Shown one piece after another: positions 44,100 through 52,878 of a DNA stretch of 64,000 bases (positions are counted from its first letter, which is position 1; every line of letters starts with the position of its first letter). Made by a program: the position numbers and the translations under genes. A model generated the notes under the pieces. It did not search any database. It had not been told where the DNA came from and worked only from the letters and a program-made list of their open reading frames with translations. Source of the DNA: Marinomonas atlantica (GTDB lineage Bacteria; Pseudomonadota; Gammaproteobacteria; Pseudomonadales; Marinomonadaceae); the NCBI RefSeq assembly GCF_001639725.1, contig NZ_LTAW01000004.1, positions 186,001-250,000 on the forward strand, given 5' to 3'.

Positions 44100-44999
44100 T
44101 TAAAAATAATGCTCGATCGACATGTAGCACTGTCGAATGTGTTCAATTAATAGTTTGAGCTTTTTCGGCAGTTGGCGGGTAAAAGGATATACTGCATAGA
44201 CGCCGAGAATTTTACCCACCTGTTGAGGTAATATGTCGATCAGCTCGCCGTTGCGAAGGTCGTGATACACCAAGCAACGGGGTAAGTAAGCGATACCATG
44301 CCCTGCCAATGCAGCTTTGCGCAAAGCAGTTGCGTTGTCGCTTGAAAATGAGCCTGCTACTTTCACAATGTAGTTTTGCTCTTGTCCTTTAAACTCCCAC
44401 TCATTTGCACCTGATGTCTGATAAGAGTACAGCAAGCAATTACGCGTCACTAAAGACTCAGGTGTTTCTGGTCGTCCATGACGCTTAATGTAAGCTGGAG
44501 AGGCGCAGACGATCCAATGAGAGTCCAAAATATGTCTCGCAATCAGGCTGGAATCTTCTAAATGACCTGTGCGAACCACAAGGTCGAATCCCTCTTTAAC
44601 AAGATTTACAAATTGGTTGTCGAGAGACATGTCCACGCTTAAGCCTGGGTGCATCCCACAAAACTCTGCTACCGCATCCGCCAGTAGTAATTCCCCTGAA
44701 ATCGTTGGTACGGACATCTTGATATGGCCTTGAATGGCTTCACCAAACCCAGCGACTGAACTCGTGGCTTCCTGCGTCGCGAGAGCCACCTGTTTGGCTT
44801 TTGCAAATAAAGCTTGGCCTGCTTCAGTCAGTGTCAGTTTTCGTGTGGTGCGGTATAAAAGTTGGACGTTAAGCGCTTTCTCTAGGCGCACAATGCGCTT
44901 ACTGACCACCGAATTGGTCAGGTTATTTTGTTCTGCAGCTTTACTAAAACTTCCAAGCTCTACTACTTGGGAGAATAAGATAAGGTCATCTGAATGCAT
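44100..44999 (-). CDS. LysR-family regulator
   Basis: A 299 aa LysR-type regulator with N-terminal HTH DLILFSQVVELGSFSKAAEQNNLTNSVVSKRIVRLEKAL and an effector domain (~88-290). The C-terminus ends VYAVYPFTRQLPKKLKLLIEHIRQC, typical of the CrgA-like subfamily. It is divergent from lldD with a 135-base spacer, so it may control L-lactate or another 2-hydroxy-acid use. The effector is unknown. Confidence 0.85.
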   Translation of the reverse strand: MHSDDLILFSQVVELGSFSKAAEQNNLTNSVVSKRIVRLEKALNVQLLYRTTRKLTLTEAGQALFAKAKQVALATQEATSSVAGFGEAIQGHIKMSVPTISGELLLADAVAEFCGMHPGLSVDMSLDNQFVNLVKEGFDLVVRTGHLEDSSLIARHILDSHWIVCASPAYIKRHGRPETPESLVTRNCLLYSYQTSGANEWEFKGQEQNYIVKVAGSFSSDNATALRKAALAGHGIAYLPRCLVYHDLRNGELIDILPQQVGKILGVYAVYPFTRQLPKKLKLLIEHIRQCYMSIEHYF

Positions 45000-45134
45000 T
45001 TATTGTGTCACATATGGAAATAATGTTTTTAATTATGAGTATATATTCAACAAATTTAAACCTTTAGATTAGGTCTTATATAGATAAATCAGCCCAGCAG
45101 AGTCCTCTATTCTTATTTTCTTGGAGCGCAATCA

Positions 45135-46271
45135 ATGATTATTTCCGCATCGACAGATTACCGTGCCGCAGCAAAAGCAAAATTACCACCGTTTCTATTT
45201 CACTACATTGATGGCGGCTCTTACGGGGAGCATACCCTGCAACGAAATACAGGTGATTTGGCTGACATTGCATTGCGTCAACGGATTTTGAAAAATATGT
45301 CGGACTTAAGTCTAGAGTCTGAGCTGTTTGGTGAAAAAATGTCCCTACCGATTGCGTTGGCGCCAGTAGGGTTAACAGGGATGTATGCTCGTCGTGGAGA
45401 AGTTCAGGCTGCTAAAGCGGCTGAAAATAAAGGTATTCCTTTTACCTTGTCTACGGTGTCGGTGTGTCCGATCGAAGAGGTGAGCACCGCCGTGACCAAG
45501 CCTATTTGGTTTCAGCTGTATGTGTTGAAAGATCGTGGTTTTATGAAAAATGTGTTGGAGCGAGCTAAAGCTCAAGGCATTAAGAATTTAGTCTTCACCG
45601 TGGATATGCCTGTGCCTGGTGCGCGTTACCGTGATATGCATTCTGGTATGAGCGGTCCCAATGCCGCCATGCGCCGAGTCGTGCAAGCCATGACGCATCC
45701 AGCTTGGGCATGGGATGTCGGTATCAATGGTAAGCCACATGATCTAGGTAATATCTCTACCTATCGCGGCTCGCCGACCAAGCTAGAAGACTACATTGGT
45801 TGGTTGGGGAATAACTTTGACCCATCGATCTCATGGAAAGACTTAGAATGGATACGTGAGTTCTGGGATGGCCCGATGATTATTAAAGGCATTCTGGATA
45901 CCGAAGATGCCAAAGATGCGGTGCGTTTTGGTGCTGATGGCATTATTGTGTCTAATCACGGTGGTCGTCAACTAGATGGCGTCTTGTCTTCAGCTAGAGC
46001 CTTGCCAGAGATCGCTGATGCTGTAAAAGGCGAGATTGAAATCTTAGTGGATTCTGGTATCCGTACTGGTTTGGACGTAGTACGTATGTTGGCGTTGGGG
46101 GCGGACTGTACTTTGCTAGGCCGCGCATTTGTTTATGCGTTGGCCGCTGCGGGCCAAGCAGGTGTGGAAAATGTATTGGATCTTATTGAAAAAGAAATGC
46201 GGGTCGCTATGACCCTAACGGGCGCCAAAAACATTCATGAACTTAATCGTGAAGCATTGGTGATGGCGTAG
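45135..46271 (+). CDS. lldD: FMN-dependent L-lactate dehydrogenase
   Basis: A 378 aa FMN-dependent alpha-hydroxy-acid oxidoreductase, converting L-lactate to pyruvate and passing electrons to the respiratory chain. The active-site block [10 protein letters not shown] (base His and Arg) is intact, as is the FMN-binding [20 protein letters not shown]. The central stretch [25 protein letters not shown] and the [13 protein letters not shown] region are characteristic of LldD. The length is normal. It is divergent from the LysR gene. A terminator follows. Confidence 0.92.
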   Translation: MIISASTDYRAAAKAKLPPFLFHYIDGGSYGEHTLQRNTGDLADIALRQRILKNMSDLSLESELFGEKMSLPIALAPVGLTGMYARRGEVQAAKAAENKGIPFTLSTVSVCPIEEVSTAVTKPIWFQLYVLKDRGFMKNVLERAKAQGIKNLVFTVDMPVPGARYRDMHSGMSGPNAAMRRVVQAMTHPAWAWDVGINGKPHDLGNISTYRGSPTKLEDYIGWLGNNFDPSISWKDLEWIREFWDGPMIIKGILDTEDAKDAVRFGADGIIVSNHGGRQLDGVLSSARALPEIADAVKGEIEILVDSGIRTGLDVVRMLALGADCTLLGRAFVYALAAAGQAGVENVLDLIEKEMRVAMTLTGAKNIHELNREALVMA

Positions 46272-46296
46272 CATTACAAGTCCTTAATGTGTTATT

Positions 46297-46329
46297 TGCC
46301 TCATTAATTGTATCAATGAGGCATTTTTT
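46297..46329 (+). terminator. Rho-independent terminator of lldD
   Basis: Stem TGCCTCATT / AATGAGGCA with a T-run of six. Confidence 0.85.
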
Positions 46330-46454
46330 CTCGGGTTATAAACAGGATTGTCGGAAGCGATCATCCAGCTCTATAGGTAGTAATAACGTGCTGAAAATGA
46401 GCCTAGAGTGTCAAAAATAGAGCATGAGATCGAAGTCATTATATAAAATAAACA

Positions 46455-46483
46455 TTGACGTGGTTAACCGTTGTCTATACATT
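46455..46483 (+). promoter_or_regulatory. Promoter of csp copy 1
   Basis: TTGACG, a 17-base spacer, then TACATT. It aligns exactly with the promoter of csp copy 2 and leads a ~150-base leader. Confidence 0.6.
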
Positions 46484-46637
46484 GAACGCAGCTAGAAACA
46501 CAGCGTCTTTTTACATTCTCCATCACGTAGCGTTATTCGTAGTTCTCCGTCCTGTAGTATTTAAAACTTTGTCTTTATTTCCCACGCTATTCCGCCTCTT
46601 GCAGGCACACTTATTTTTGATCTACAGGATACATATT
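46484..46637 (+). promoter_or_regulatory. Long cold-shock 5' leader, csp copy 1
   Basis: About 150 bases between the promoter and the ATG. It is strongly conserved with the leader of copy 2; 46517-46575 (59 bases) is identical. In E. coli cspA such leaders act as temperature-responsive RNA; the same role is inferred here. Confidence 0.6.
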
Positions 46638-46847
46638 ATGTCTACTACAACTACTGGCACTGTAAAATGGTTTAACGAAACTAAAGGTTTTGGCTTCATC
46701 GAGCAAAAATCTGGCCCAGATGTGTTCGCACATTTCAGCGCCATTGTAAGCTCTGGCTTCAAAACGTTGGCTGAAGGCCAAGCCGTTGAGTTCGTTGTGA
46801 CTCAAGGCCAAAAAGGCCCACAAGCTGAGAACATCGTAGCGCTATAA
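46638..46847 (+). CDS. Cold-shock protein (CspA family), copy 1
   Basis: A 69 aa single-OB-fold nucleic-acid chaperone. RNP1 (KGFGFIEQ) and RNP2-like (VFAHFSAI) motifs are intact. It starts [19 protein letters not shown]. It differs from copy 2 at only a few residues (for example K30/E, V42/S, A53/R). RBS AGGA precedes the ATG. It is followed by a terminator and, after 180 bases, by the radical SAM gene. Confidence 0.93.
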   Translation: MSTTTTGTVKWFNETKGFGFIEQKSGPDVFAHFSAIVSSGFKTLAEGQAVEFVVTQGQKGPQAENIVAL

Positions 46848-46877
46848 TCGAAACCGATTAACGCGTTATAAAAGAAG

Positions 46878-46905
46878 GGGCTACCGTAAGGTAGCCCTTT
46901 TTTTT
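46878..46905 (+). terminator. Rho-independent terminator of csp copy 1
   Basis: Stem GGGCTACC / GGTAGCCC with GTAA loop and a long T-run; duplicated at 48937-48963. Confidence 0.92.
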
Positions 46906-47106
46906 GCCTGGAAATATATAAGCCGGATAGAGTTCATGCTACAAGGCTTATTTGTATTCATTAAATGACAAACCGGATAATTAGAATTTTGACGGAGCTA
47001 AAGCGCAATGTTGAAGGAAGTTTAGTTTAGGTAGTTGTAGTACTAAATAGAGCTTTGTAAATTATGCAGCTTTATAAGGTTACATTATGTGCTGCAAGGA
47101 GCGTTC

Positions 47107-48423
47107 ATGGATTGTAGGGTATTGAGGGAAATCAGTGTTAAATCTGATGGGTATATTCATTGTGATGACAGCAATGGTTACTCCATACATTTAGGTGCCT
47201 TAAGTGAATCACCTAACTGGAATGTGAAAACAATTCTTCAAGGGCCTATCTATGAACATATTAGAAGGTCTTTTTCTAATGGGGTACCACCTTGGGGTGA
47301 TACATGTCGGAATTGTGATTTGTTTAATATTGGAGATTCACCACAAGAAACTATTCTAGATAGTGTTGCTCTTAGAGTTGAGCCAACACTTGCATGTGAG
47401 CTTTCTTGTGCATATTGCAAACGTAAAAGAGAAGTGAGAAATCGAGATGGTGACTGGCATTTATCGACATTGAAATTAAAGCAATTAGTATCTAGTTGTC
47501 TTAAAAATAAGATAGATGTTTCTATGGTTTCTTATTTAGGGTGGGGAGAACCGCTAAATCATCCTAATTTTTCTGAACTAATTACCGTCGTAAAAAACTA
47601 TTATCCTAATGCTTATCAAGAGGTTACAACAGTTGCTCAAGCTGACTTTAAGTCTGTTGTTGGTAACGTGCCTATTGATCTGATTACCATTTCATGTGAC
47701 GGTGTGACACAAAGTGCTTATGAAAAATATCGCCGCAATGGTGTTATAAATAATGTATTTAAATTCATGGAAGACTCTAGAACATATAAGTCGGATGTGA
47801 CTAAAATAATTTGGAAATATATTTTATTTAATCATAATGATAGCGATGAACATATAATTGATGCTCAGAATATTGCTGATAAATGTGATATAGATGAACT
47901 ACACTTTGTTTTTACAAACACAGATAATCAGTCACTGAGATATAGTGCAGAAAATGTGAGTGATGTCCCTATTAAATCGTCTAAAGCTAGAGTTGTTAAT
48001 GCAGCTGCTCTACAGAAAATTGAGAGAAGTTATTTAAGTAGCTGCAAAAATAAGAGTCTTAATAAGTCGTCTATAATAGGGTGGATTGATAAACTTTATT
48101 CCACCAATGGTGGGCTGTTAGTTTGTGAGGGTTGGGCTTTTTCTAAATCTGAAAATGATTTAATTGCTGGGCTTAGCATGAGCATTGAGTCTGGAAGGCC
48201 ATATCAAGCTATTTCTGTCTCTGAACCTCGAGTTGATGTTGCTGAAAGTTTAGGTTTACCTGAAAAAATGGGTTGCGGTTTTGTTGTACAAATTCCAATA
48301 GAAACTGAATTGACTGAAAATTTCAAAATTCAATTATCTATTCTTACAGATAGGGAGGCGATCTCTTACAACATTCCTATTATCAATGAAAAATCAAGGT
48401 TTATCCCATTTTTAAAAATGTGA
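47107..48423 (+). CDS. Radical SAM protein with N-terminal SPASM-like and C-terminal beta-sandwich-like region
   Basis: A 438 aa protein. The radical SAM cluster motif CELSCAYC (Cys97, Cys101, Cys104) is canonical, and GWGEPLNHP is the typical GxGEP stretch. The first ~75 residues carry Cys3, Cys19, Cys67 and Cys70 in a pattern (DGYIHC ... LG ... W ... I ... G ... R ... C..C) like a SPASM auxiliary-cluster region, which normally sits after the radical SAM core. The last ~110 residues contain CEGWAF and PRVDVAES, resembling beta-rich regions attached to some glycosyltransferases. Strikingly AT-rich codon use compared with neighbours. The substrate is unknown. RBS AAGGAG precedes ATG 47107. Confidence 0.75.
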   Translation: MDCRVLREISVKSDGYIHCDDSNGYSIHLGALSESPNWNVKTILQGPIYEHIRRSFSNGVPPWGDTCRNCDLFNIGDSPQETILDSVALRVEPTLACELSCAYCKRKREVRNRDGDWHLSTLKLKQLVSSCLKNKIDVSMVSYLGWGEPLNHPNFSELITVVKNYYPNAYQEVTTVAQADFKSVVGNVPIDLITISCDGVTQSAYEKYRRNGVINNVFKFMEDSRTYKSDVTKIIWKYILFNHNDSDEHIIDAQNIADKCDIDELHFVFTNTDNQSLRYSAENVSDVPIKSSKARVVNAAALQKIERSYLSSCKNKSLNKSSIIGWIDKLYSTNGGLLVCEGWAFSKSENDLIAGLSMSIESGRPYQAISVSEPRVDVAESLGLPEKMGCGFVVQIPIETELTENFKIQLSILTDREAISYNIPIINEKSRFIPFLKM

Positions 48424-48515
48424 TTTAGGTTATTTATTGATAACTGAACAATTTATTTTTCTGTATTAAATAGGAGATTGTTATCGCTCTTATTTTTTAT
48501 AAGTTAAAATAAGAG

Positions 48516-48544
48516 TTGACTCTGACAAGTGTTTTATGTACATT
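48516..48544 (+). promoter_or_regulatory. Promoter of csp copy 2
   Basis: TTGACT, a 17-base spacer and TACATT, matching the copy 1 promoter in position and spacing. Confidence 0.6.
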
Positions 48545-48696
48545 AAACGCAGCTAGAAACTTAGCGGCTTTTTACATATCTCCATCACGTAGCGTTATTC
48601 GTAGTTCTCCGTCCTGTAGTATTTAAAACTTTGTCTTAATTTCCACGCTATTCCGCCTTTATTGGCACTTTTTATTTTTTACACAGGATACATATT
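48545..48696 (+). promoter_or_regulatory. Long cold-shock 5' leader, csp copy 2
   Basis: About 150 bases, a near-duplicate of the copy 1 leader with small substitutions and one-base indels near its 3' part. Confidence 0.6.
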
Positions 48697-48906
48697 ATGT
48701 CTAATACAACTACTGGCACAGTAAAATGGTTTAACGAAACTAAAGGTTTTGGTTTCATCGAGCAAGAATCTGGCCCAGATGTGTTCGCACATTTCAGCGC
48801 TATTTCTAGCTCTGGCTTCAAAACTTTGGCTGAAGGCCAACGTGTAGAGTTCGTTGTAACTCAAGGCCAAAAAGGCCCACAAGCTGAGAACATCGTAGCG
48901 CTATAA
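48697..48906 (+). CDS. Cold-shock protein (CspA family), copy 2
   Basis: A 69 aa cold-shock protein with intact KGFGFIEQ and VFAHFSAI motifs, nearly identical to copy 1 (starts [14 protein letters not shown]). It shares promoter, leader, coding sequence and terminator with copy 1, so the whole module of about 430 bases is duplicated. It presumably acts as an RNA/DNA chaperone at low temperature. Confidence 0.93.
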   Translation: MSNTTTGTVKWFNETKGFGFIEQESGPDVFAHFSAISSSGFKTLAEGQRVEFVVTQGQKGPQAENIVAL

Positions 48907-48936
48907 TCGTAACCGATTAGAGCGATACAAAAGGAG

Positions 48937-48963
48937 GGGCTACCGTAAGGTAGCCCTTTTTTT
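48937..48963 (+). terminator. Rho-independent terminator of csp copy 2
   Basis: Same stem GGGCTACC / GGTAGCCC with GTAA loop and T-run as copy 1. Confidence 0.92.
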
Positions 48964-49006
48964 ATGCTTAATATTTTTGTCGCAATGTTGGTGAGATCAA
49001 GTGGGG

Positions 49007-49855
49007 CTAAGGCAAGTCAGGCTTACCCGCTAGGCATGGTTCGCCTTGCACGGTGACTCTGTGCAGCCTTCTTGGAGTATCGCCATAATCCGTGACGGCA
49101 AAATGCTGAGTGGCACGGTTATCCCAAATGGCCACAGAGCCTTTCTGCCATGAAAAGCGCACCTGATACTGAGCCTGTCGAGCCTTGCTGAACAACGCTG
49201 ACAGGCGCTGTTGGCTAGCGCTCTCGGACCAATTTATAATAGAACGCGTGAACTGCTCATTGATAAACAGTACTTCTTGGCCGGTTTCTGGGTGTACTTG
49301 CATCATCGGACGGCGAATAGGTGGGTAGTCTCGAGAGCGCTTGATTACAATACTTTCCCCATTGGCATCTAAATGGTCGTACCGGCTGTCTTCGAAGGCA
49401 TGTAATGCATGAATGGTCTCTAATGATCGTAGCTCGGATTGCTCTGCAGCCGAAAGGTCTGCCCATACACCTGCCATATCACACCAAATAGTATCGCCCC
49501 CTTGTTCGGGGACAAACTGAGCATGCAAAATCGAGCATTTTGGTGGCACCACTTGCCATGTCATATCGGTATGCCAATAGCTTTTACTGGGCGGGTTTCC
49601 TCGAGCGGTTTCAATGATCACGACTTGGTCATTATCAGTCAGGTGGGGGAAGAACGGATGGGGTGGTTCTAACGCGCCAAAGCGTTGGCCCAGCGCTATG
49701 TGCTCTTCTGTCGATAAGGGTTGATCTCGAAAAAACAGTACCTTATGGCGTAGTAGAGCTTGATACAGAGTCTCAAACTCATGGATGGCTAGACTGTTTA
49801 GGTTAACGTCTTCCACAAATGCGCCGATCTTTTCATTAACAGGCGTGATCTTCAT
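49007..49855 (-). CDS. TauD-family Fe(II)/2-oxoglutarate dioxygenase (taurine dioxygenase-like)
   Basis: A 282 aa dioxygenase close to TauD in length and layout. The metal-binding HxD motif is in SYWHTDMTWQVVPP (~93) and the distal His/Arg in IWDNRATQHFAVTDYGDTPRRLHRVTV. TauD converts taurine and 2-oxoglutarate to sulfite, aminoacetaldehyde and succinate; AtsK and other relatives use alkyl sulfates or sulfonates. No tauABC transporter genes are adjacent, so the substrate is unproven. It is an isolated gene opposite csp copy 2. Confidence 0.85.
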   Translation of the reverse strand: MKITPVNEKIGAFVEDVNLNSLAIHEFETLYQALLRHKVLFFRDQPLSTEEHIALGQRFGALEPPHPFFPHLTDNDQVVIIETARGNPPSKSYWHTDMTWQVVPPKCSILHAQFVPEQGGDTIWCDMAGVWADLSAAEQSELRSLETIHALHAFEDSRYDHLDANGESIVIKRSRDYPPIRRPMMQVHPETGQEVLFINEQFTRSIINWSESASQQRLSALFSKARQAQYQVRFSWQKGSVAIWDNRATQHFAVTDYGDTPRRLHRVTVQGEPCLAGKPDLP

Positions 49856-50088
49856 AAAGTCCTTAATGTTAAATGGCGTGAGTAGATACCATAGTAATAG
49901 AAAAAGCGTGGTCTGCCATCAGTTTGAATGAGCCATAACGGGTTCTACTGATGTGGCTGATTGTAAGGTATTTATAAGATAGTGGTCGTTTTATAGAGCT
50001 TATTTGCGTGCTGTGCTACTTTGAGCGCTTCATATTTTGCGTCAAGGATTTTCCCTTACTATAAAGGGAAAGCGAAGGAGTCGTGTTG

Positions 50089-52878
50089 ATGGATAAGAAA
50101 GTGATCTTAACCCTAGCCGGATTGATTCTCGGAGCAGTTTGCTCCCAAGATCCATTCGGCGGGTTGGTCGGTGGCATATTAGGGTTCTTGCTCGGTCAGG
50201 CTTGGGGGGGTTCAATTCAAGTCAAAGGTTTGGAGCGTGAAGTAATACGTTTAAACTCCTTGATGACACAGAATACATCTGAAACGGTCGCCCAAGACAG
50301 TCCATCTTCCAACAATCAGCCTGCTGTCGACAACACGGTGCCTGCCACGGCCTTGACTTCCAGCCCTGATCTAGAACCTGACACATCTGTTCGCTCAGGC
50401 GCAGAAAAAACATCTAAAACCTATAAAGAGTCGGACTGGAATGAGGCCTCGGTCTCTACCTTTGATGCTTATGATAGTGACTCTAAAGCGCCAAGTTTGT
50501 TTACGAAAGTGTGTGACAAAGTACGCGACTTTTTTTTTCAGGGAAACCCCGTCGTTCGCGTGGGCATGCTGGTGTTGTTCTTTGGACTTAGCTTTTTAGC
50601 GAAGTACGCTTCTGGTGCAGGTCTGTTTCCTATCGAGTTACGTTTGACTGTCATTGCGTTAGTTGCGATTGCCTTGCTGGGTTTAGGGTGGAAAACTCGA
50701 GTCCGACATAATGGCTATGGTTTGATATTGCAGGGCGGTGGTATTGCCGCACTCTATCTCACACTATTCGCGGCTGGAAAATTGTACACCTTGATGCCGA
50801 CCAGCCTCGCTTTTGGCTTAATGTTTGTCATTGTCTTGCTTGGCGCCGCTCTAGCGATCTTACAAAACGCGCAAATACTGGCATTGATGGCGACTGCGGG
50901 CGGCTTTTTTGCACCGATTCTGACGTCCGACGGCACCGGTAGCCACGTCGGGTTGTTTAGCTTCTATTTAATTTTAAACATGGGTGTACTGACCATCGCG
51001 TGGTTCAAGTCGTGGCGCCTGCTGAACTGGGTTGGTTTCATATTTACCTTTGTTATTACGTCGACTTGGAGCGTACTGAGCTATGAACCGGATCTTTACG
51101 TTACCACCCAGCCATTTTTACTCGCCTTTTTTGCGTTGTACTTAACGATCTCAGTATTGTTTTCGATGAAGCAGCCGCCAAAGCTGAAAGGCTTAGTCGA
51201 CGGCAGCCTTGTTTTCGGCCTGCCGGTCGTGGCCTTCGGTTTGCAAACCATGTTGTTAAAGCATACTGAATACGGCTTGGCGATCAGCGCATTGCTGTTG
51301 TCGGCTATCTACATCGCGCTTGCCAGCATGTTATGGAAGAAATACCCAGAGACTCATCGTTTATTGATTGAATCGTTTATTGCACTCGGTGCAGTGTTTG
51401 CCACATTGGCGGTACCACTGGCACTGGATGCGAGTTGGACCTCTGCCACATGGTGTATTGAAGCGGCAGGGTTAGTTTGGATAGGTGCACGCCAACAACG
51501 CTTATTGCCTCGTATTGCCGGTTATGCAATGTATGCATTGGGCGTGATCTCACTGCAATTTGATGCCAATTTCCAGTCCGACTTGTTAGCGATTTTTAAA
51601 AACAATGGTATTGGCTTACTGATTCTAGCGGTATCCGCATTGGCGATCGCTTTAGTGCTACAGCGTCAAGGTCGATCTGTTTCGCTTCATGAGCGTTATC
51701 TTGAGTGGGTGGGAATTACATTTGGTCTCACTTGGTGGATGATGTTTGGCTTATTAGAGTTGTTAACACGTCTAGCTGAGCATTGGGTATTTGCTGCAAT
51801 TATCGTCTTCATATCGTTGTCTATGCTGGGCGTCATGGTGCTTAGTGGCCGTTTACGTTGGCCTAATTTATTGCGTGCTACCTACAGCCTGTTGCCATTG
51901 GTAGCGCTCTGGATAAGCGGCTTTGCGGTGGTATGGTGGGCAGGTCTAAGCTCAATGCACCCGTTCGCGAGTCTAGGTTGGTTGGCGTTGTGCGTGTTTA
52001 CTGTCGTGCAATACCGCTTTCTTTGGTTGCAACGTGAATGCCGAGAAGAGGGCGTTAAAGCCGCGATTGAATCGAAGCTGACTCAGTATTGGCATGTGCT
52101 CACAGCATGGCTTTTGTTAGGTACGGCATACTGGGAAATGCAGTGGTGGCAACAAGCAATGAATTGGCACCCCGTGTTAACGCTGTTGCTTTGGTTTATT
52201 GCGTTTACTGGGCCATTGGTTGCTTTGATGGTTGCCTTAAAACGTACCCATTGGCCGTTCCAAGCGTACCTCACTGAGTACAAAGACAGATTGCCAATAC
52301 CGCTGGTCGTTTTCACTGGATTTTGGTTTGTGGCGGCGAGCATTGAATCTGGTGAGATTGGATTTCTCTATTTACCAATATTGAACCCGCTGGACTTAAT
52401 GCAGCTGGCTATCGTCGTATTATTGGGTTACTTGTTTAAGAGTAACGTATTTGGACTTGCTCATGTTGATCGAGTCTATCGTATCGGAGCGCCTGCGCTA
52501 CTTGGTTTTGTCTGGCTCAATATTTTGGTGCTGCGTATGATGCACCATTACGACGAGGTTGCTTACAACGCGTTTGATCTTTGGCAATCCAGCACGGTAC
52601 ACATGGCGCTCTCTATTCTTTGGAGTCTGTGTGCGTTAGTCATTATGAATGCTTCCCGTCGTCTGCAGAATCGAAAACTATGGATACTAGGTGCCTCGTT
52701 ATTGGGGCTTGTGTTGCTGAAGCTGTTTACCAAAGACCTCACGGGAACCGGTAATCTAGCTCGTATTATGTCCTTTATGGTTGTTGGGGGCTTGATGTTG
52801 CTTATTGGCTATCTTTCACCTATTCCAAGCCGCAATGAATCTGATGTCAGCGCAGAAACAAAGGATGAACAGGTATGA
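50089..52878 (+). CDS. DUF2339 family large membrane protein
   Basis: A 929 aa polytopic inner-membrane protein with over twenty hydrophobic segments. An N-terminal glycine-rich helix pair is followed by a polar, low-complexity region (~45-140) and then the membrane body starting FFFQGNPVVRVGMLVLFFGLSFLAKYASGAGLFP. No catalytic motif is evident. The ATG at 50089 follows AAGGAG by eight bases. Its stop overlaps the start of the DUF3999 gene (ATGA), a pairing seen repeatedly, so the two products probably act together; a cell-envelope role is only a guess. Confidence 0.85.
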   Translation: MDKKVILTLAGLILGAVCSQDPFGGLVGGILGFLLGQAWGGSIQVKGLEREVIRLNSLMTQNTSETVAQDSPSSNNQPAVDNTVPATALTSSPDLEPDTSVRSGAEKTSKTYKESDWNEASVSTFDAYDSDSKAPSLFTKVCDKVRDFFFQGNPVVRVGMLVLFFGLSFLAKYASGAGLFPIELRLTVIALVAIALLGLGWKTRVRHNGYGLILQGGGIAALYLTLFAAGKLYTLMPTSLAFGLMFVIVLLGAALAILQNAQILALMATAGGFFAPILTSDGTGSHVGLFSFYLILNMGVLTIAWFKSWRLLNWVGFIFTFVITSTWSVLSYEPDLYVTTQPFLLAFFALYLTISVLFSMKQPPKLKGLVDGSLVFGLPVVAFGLQTMLLKHTEYGLAISALLLSAIYIALASMLWKKYPETHRLLIESFIALGAVFATLAVPLALDASWTSATWCIEAAGLVWIGARQQRLLPRIAGYAMYALGVISLQFDANFQSDLLAIFKNNGIGLLILAVSALAIALVLQRQGRSVSLHERYLEWVGITFGLTWWMMFGLLELLTRLAEHWVFAAIIVFISLSMLGVMVLSGRLRWPNLLRATYSLLPLVALWISGFAVVWWAGLSSMHPFASLGWLALCVFTVVQYRFLWLQRECREEGVKAAIESKLTQYWHVLTAWLLLGTAYWEMQWWQQAMNWHPVLTLLLWFIAFTGPLVALMVALKRTHWPFQAYLTEYKDRLPIPLVVFTGFWFVAASIESGEIGFLYLPILNPLDLMQLAIVVLLGYLFKSNVFGLAHVDRVYRIGAPALLGFVWLNILVLRMMHHYDEVAYNAFDLWQSSTVHMALSILWSLCALVIMNASRRLQNRKLWILGASLLGLVLLKLFTKDLTGTGNLARIMSFMVVGGLMLLIGYLSPIPSRNESDVSAETKDEQV

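Noticed and set aside
48679..48882. Minus-strand frame opposite csp copy 2 (and its twin at 46611-46823) as small genes
   Set aside because: Both are mirror images of the csp coding sequences, duplicated with them, without ribosome sites.
50050..50071. TTTCCCTT / AAGGGAAA inverted repeat upstream of DUF2339 as an operator
   Set aside because: Only an 8-base arm, seen once, adjacent to the ribosome site. There is no regulator nearby and no second copy to support it.
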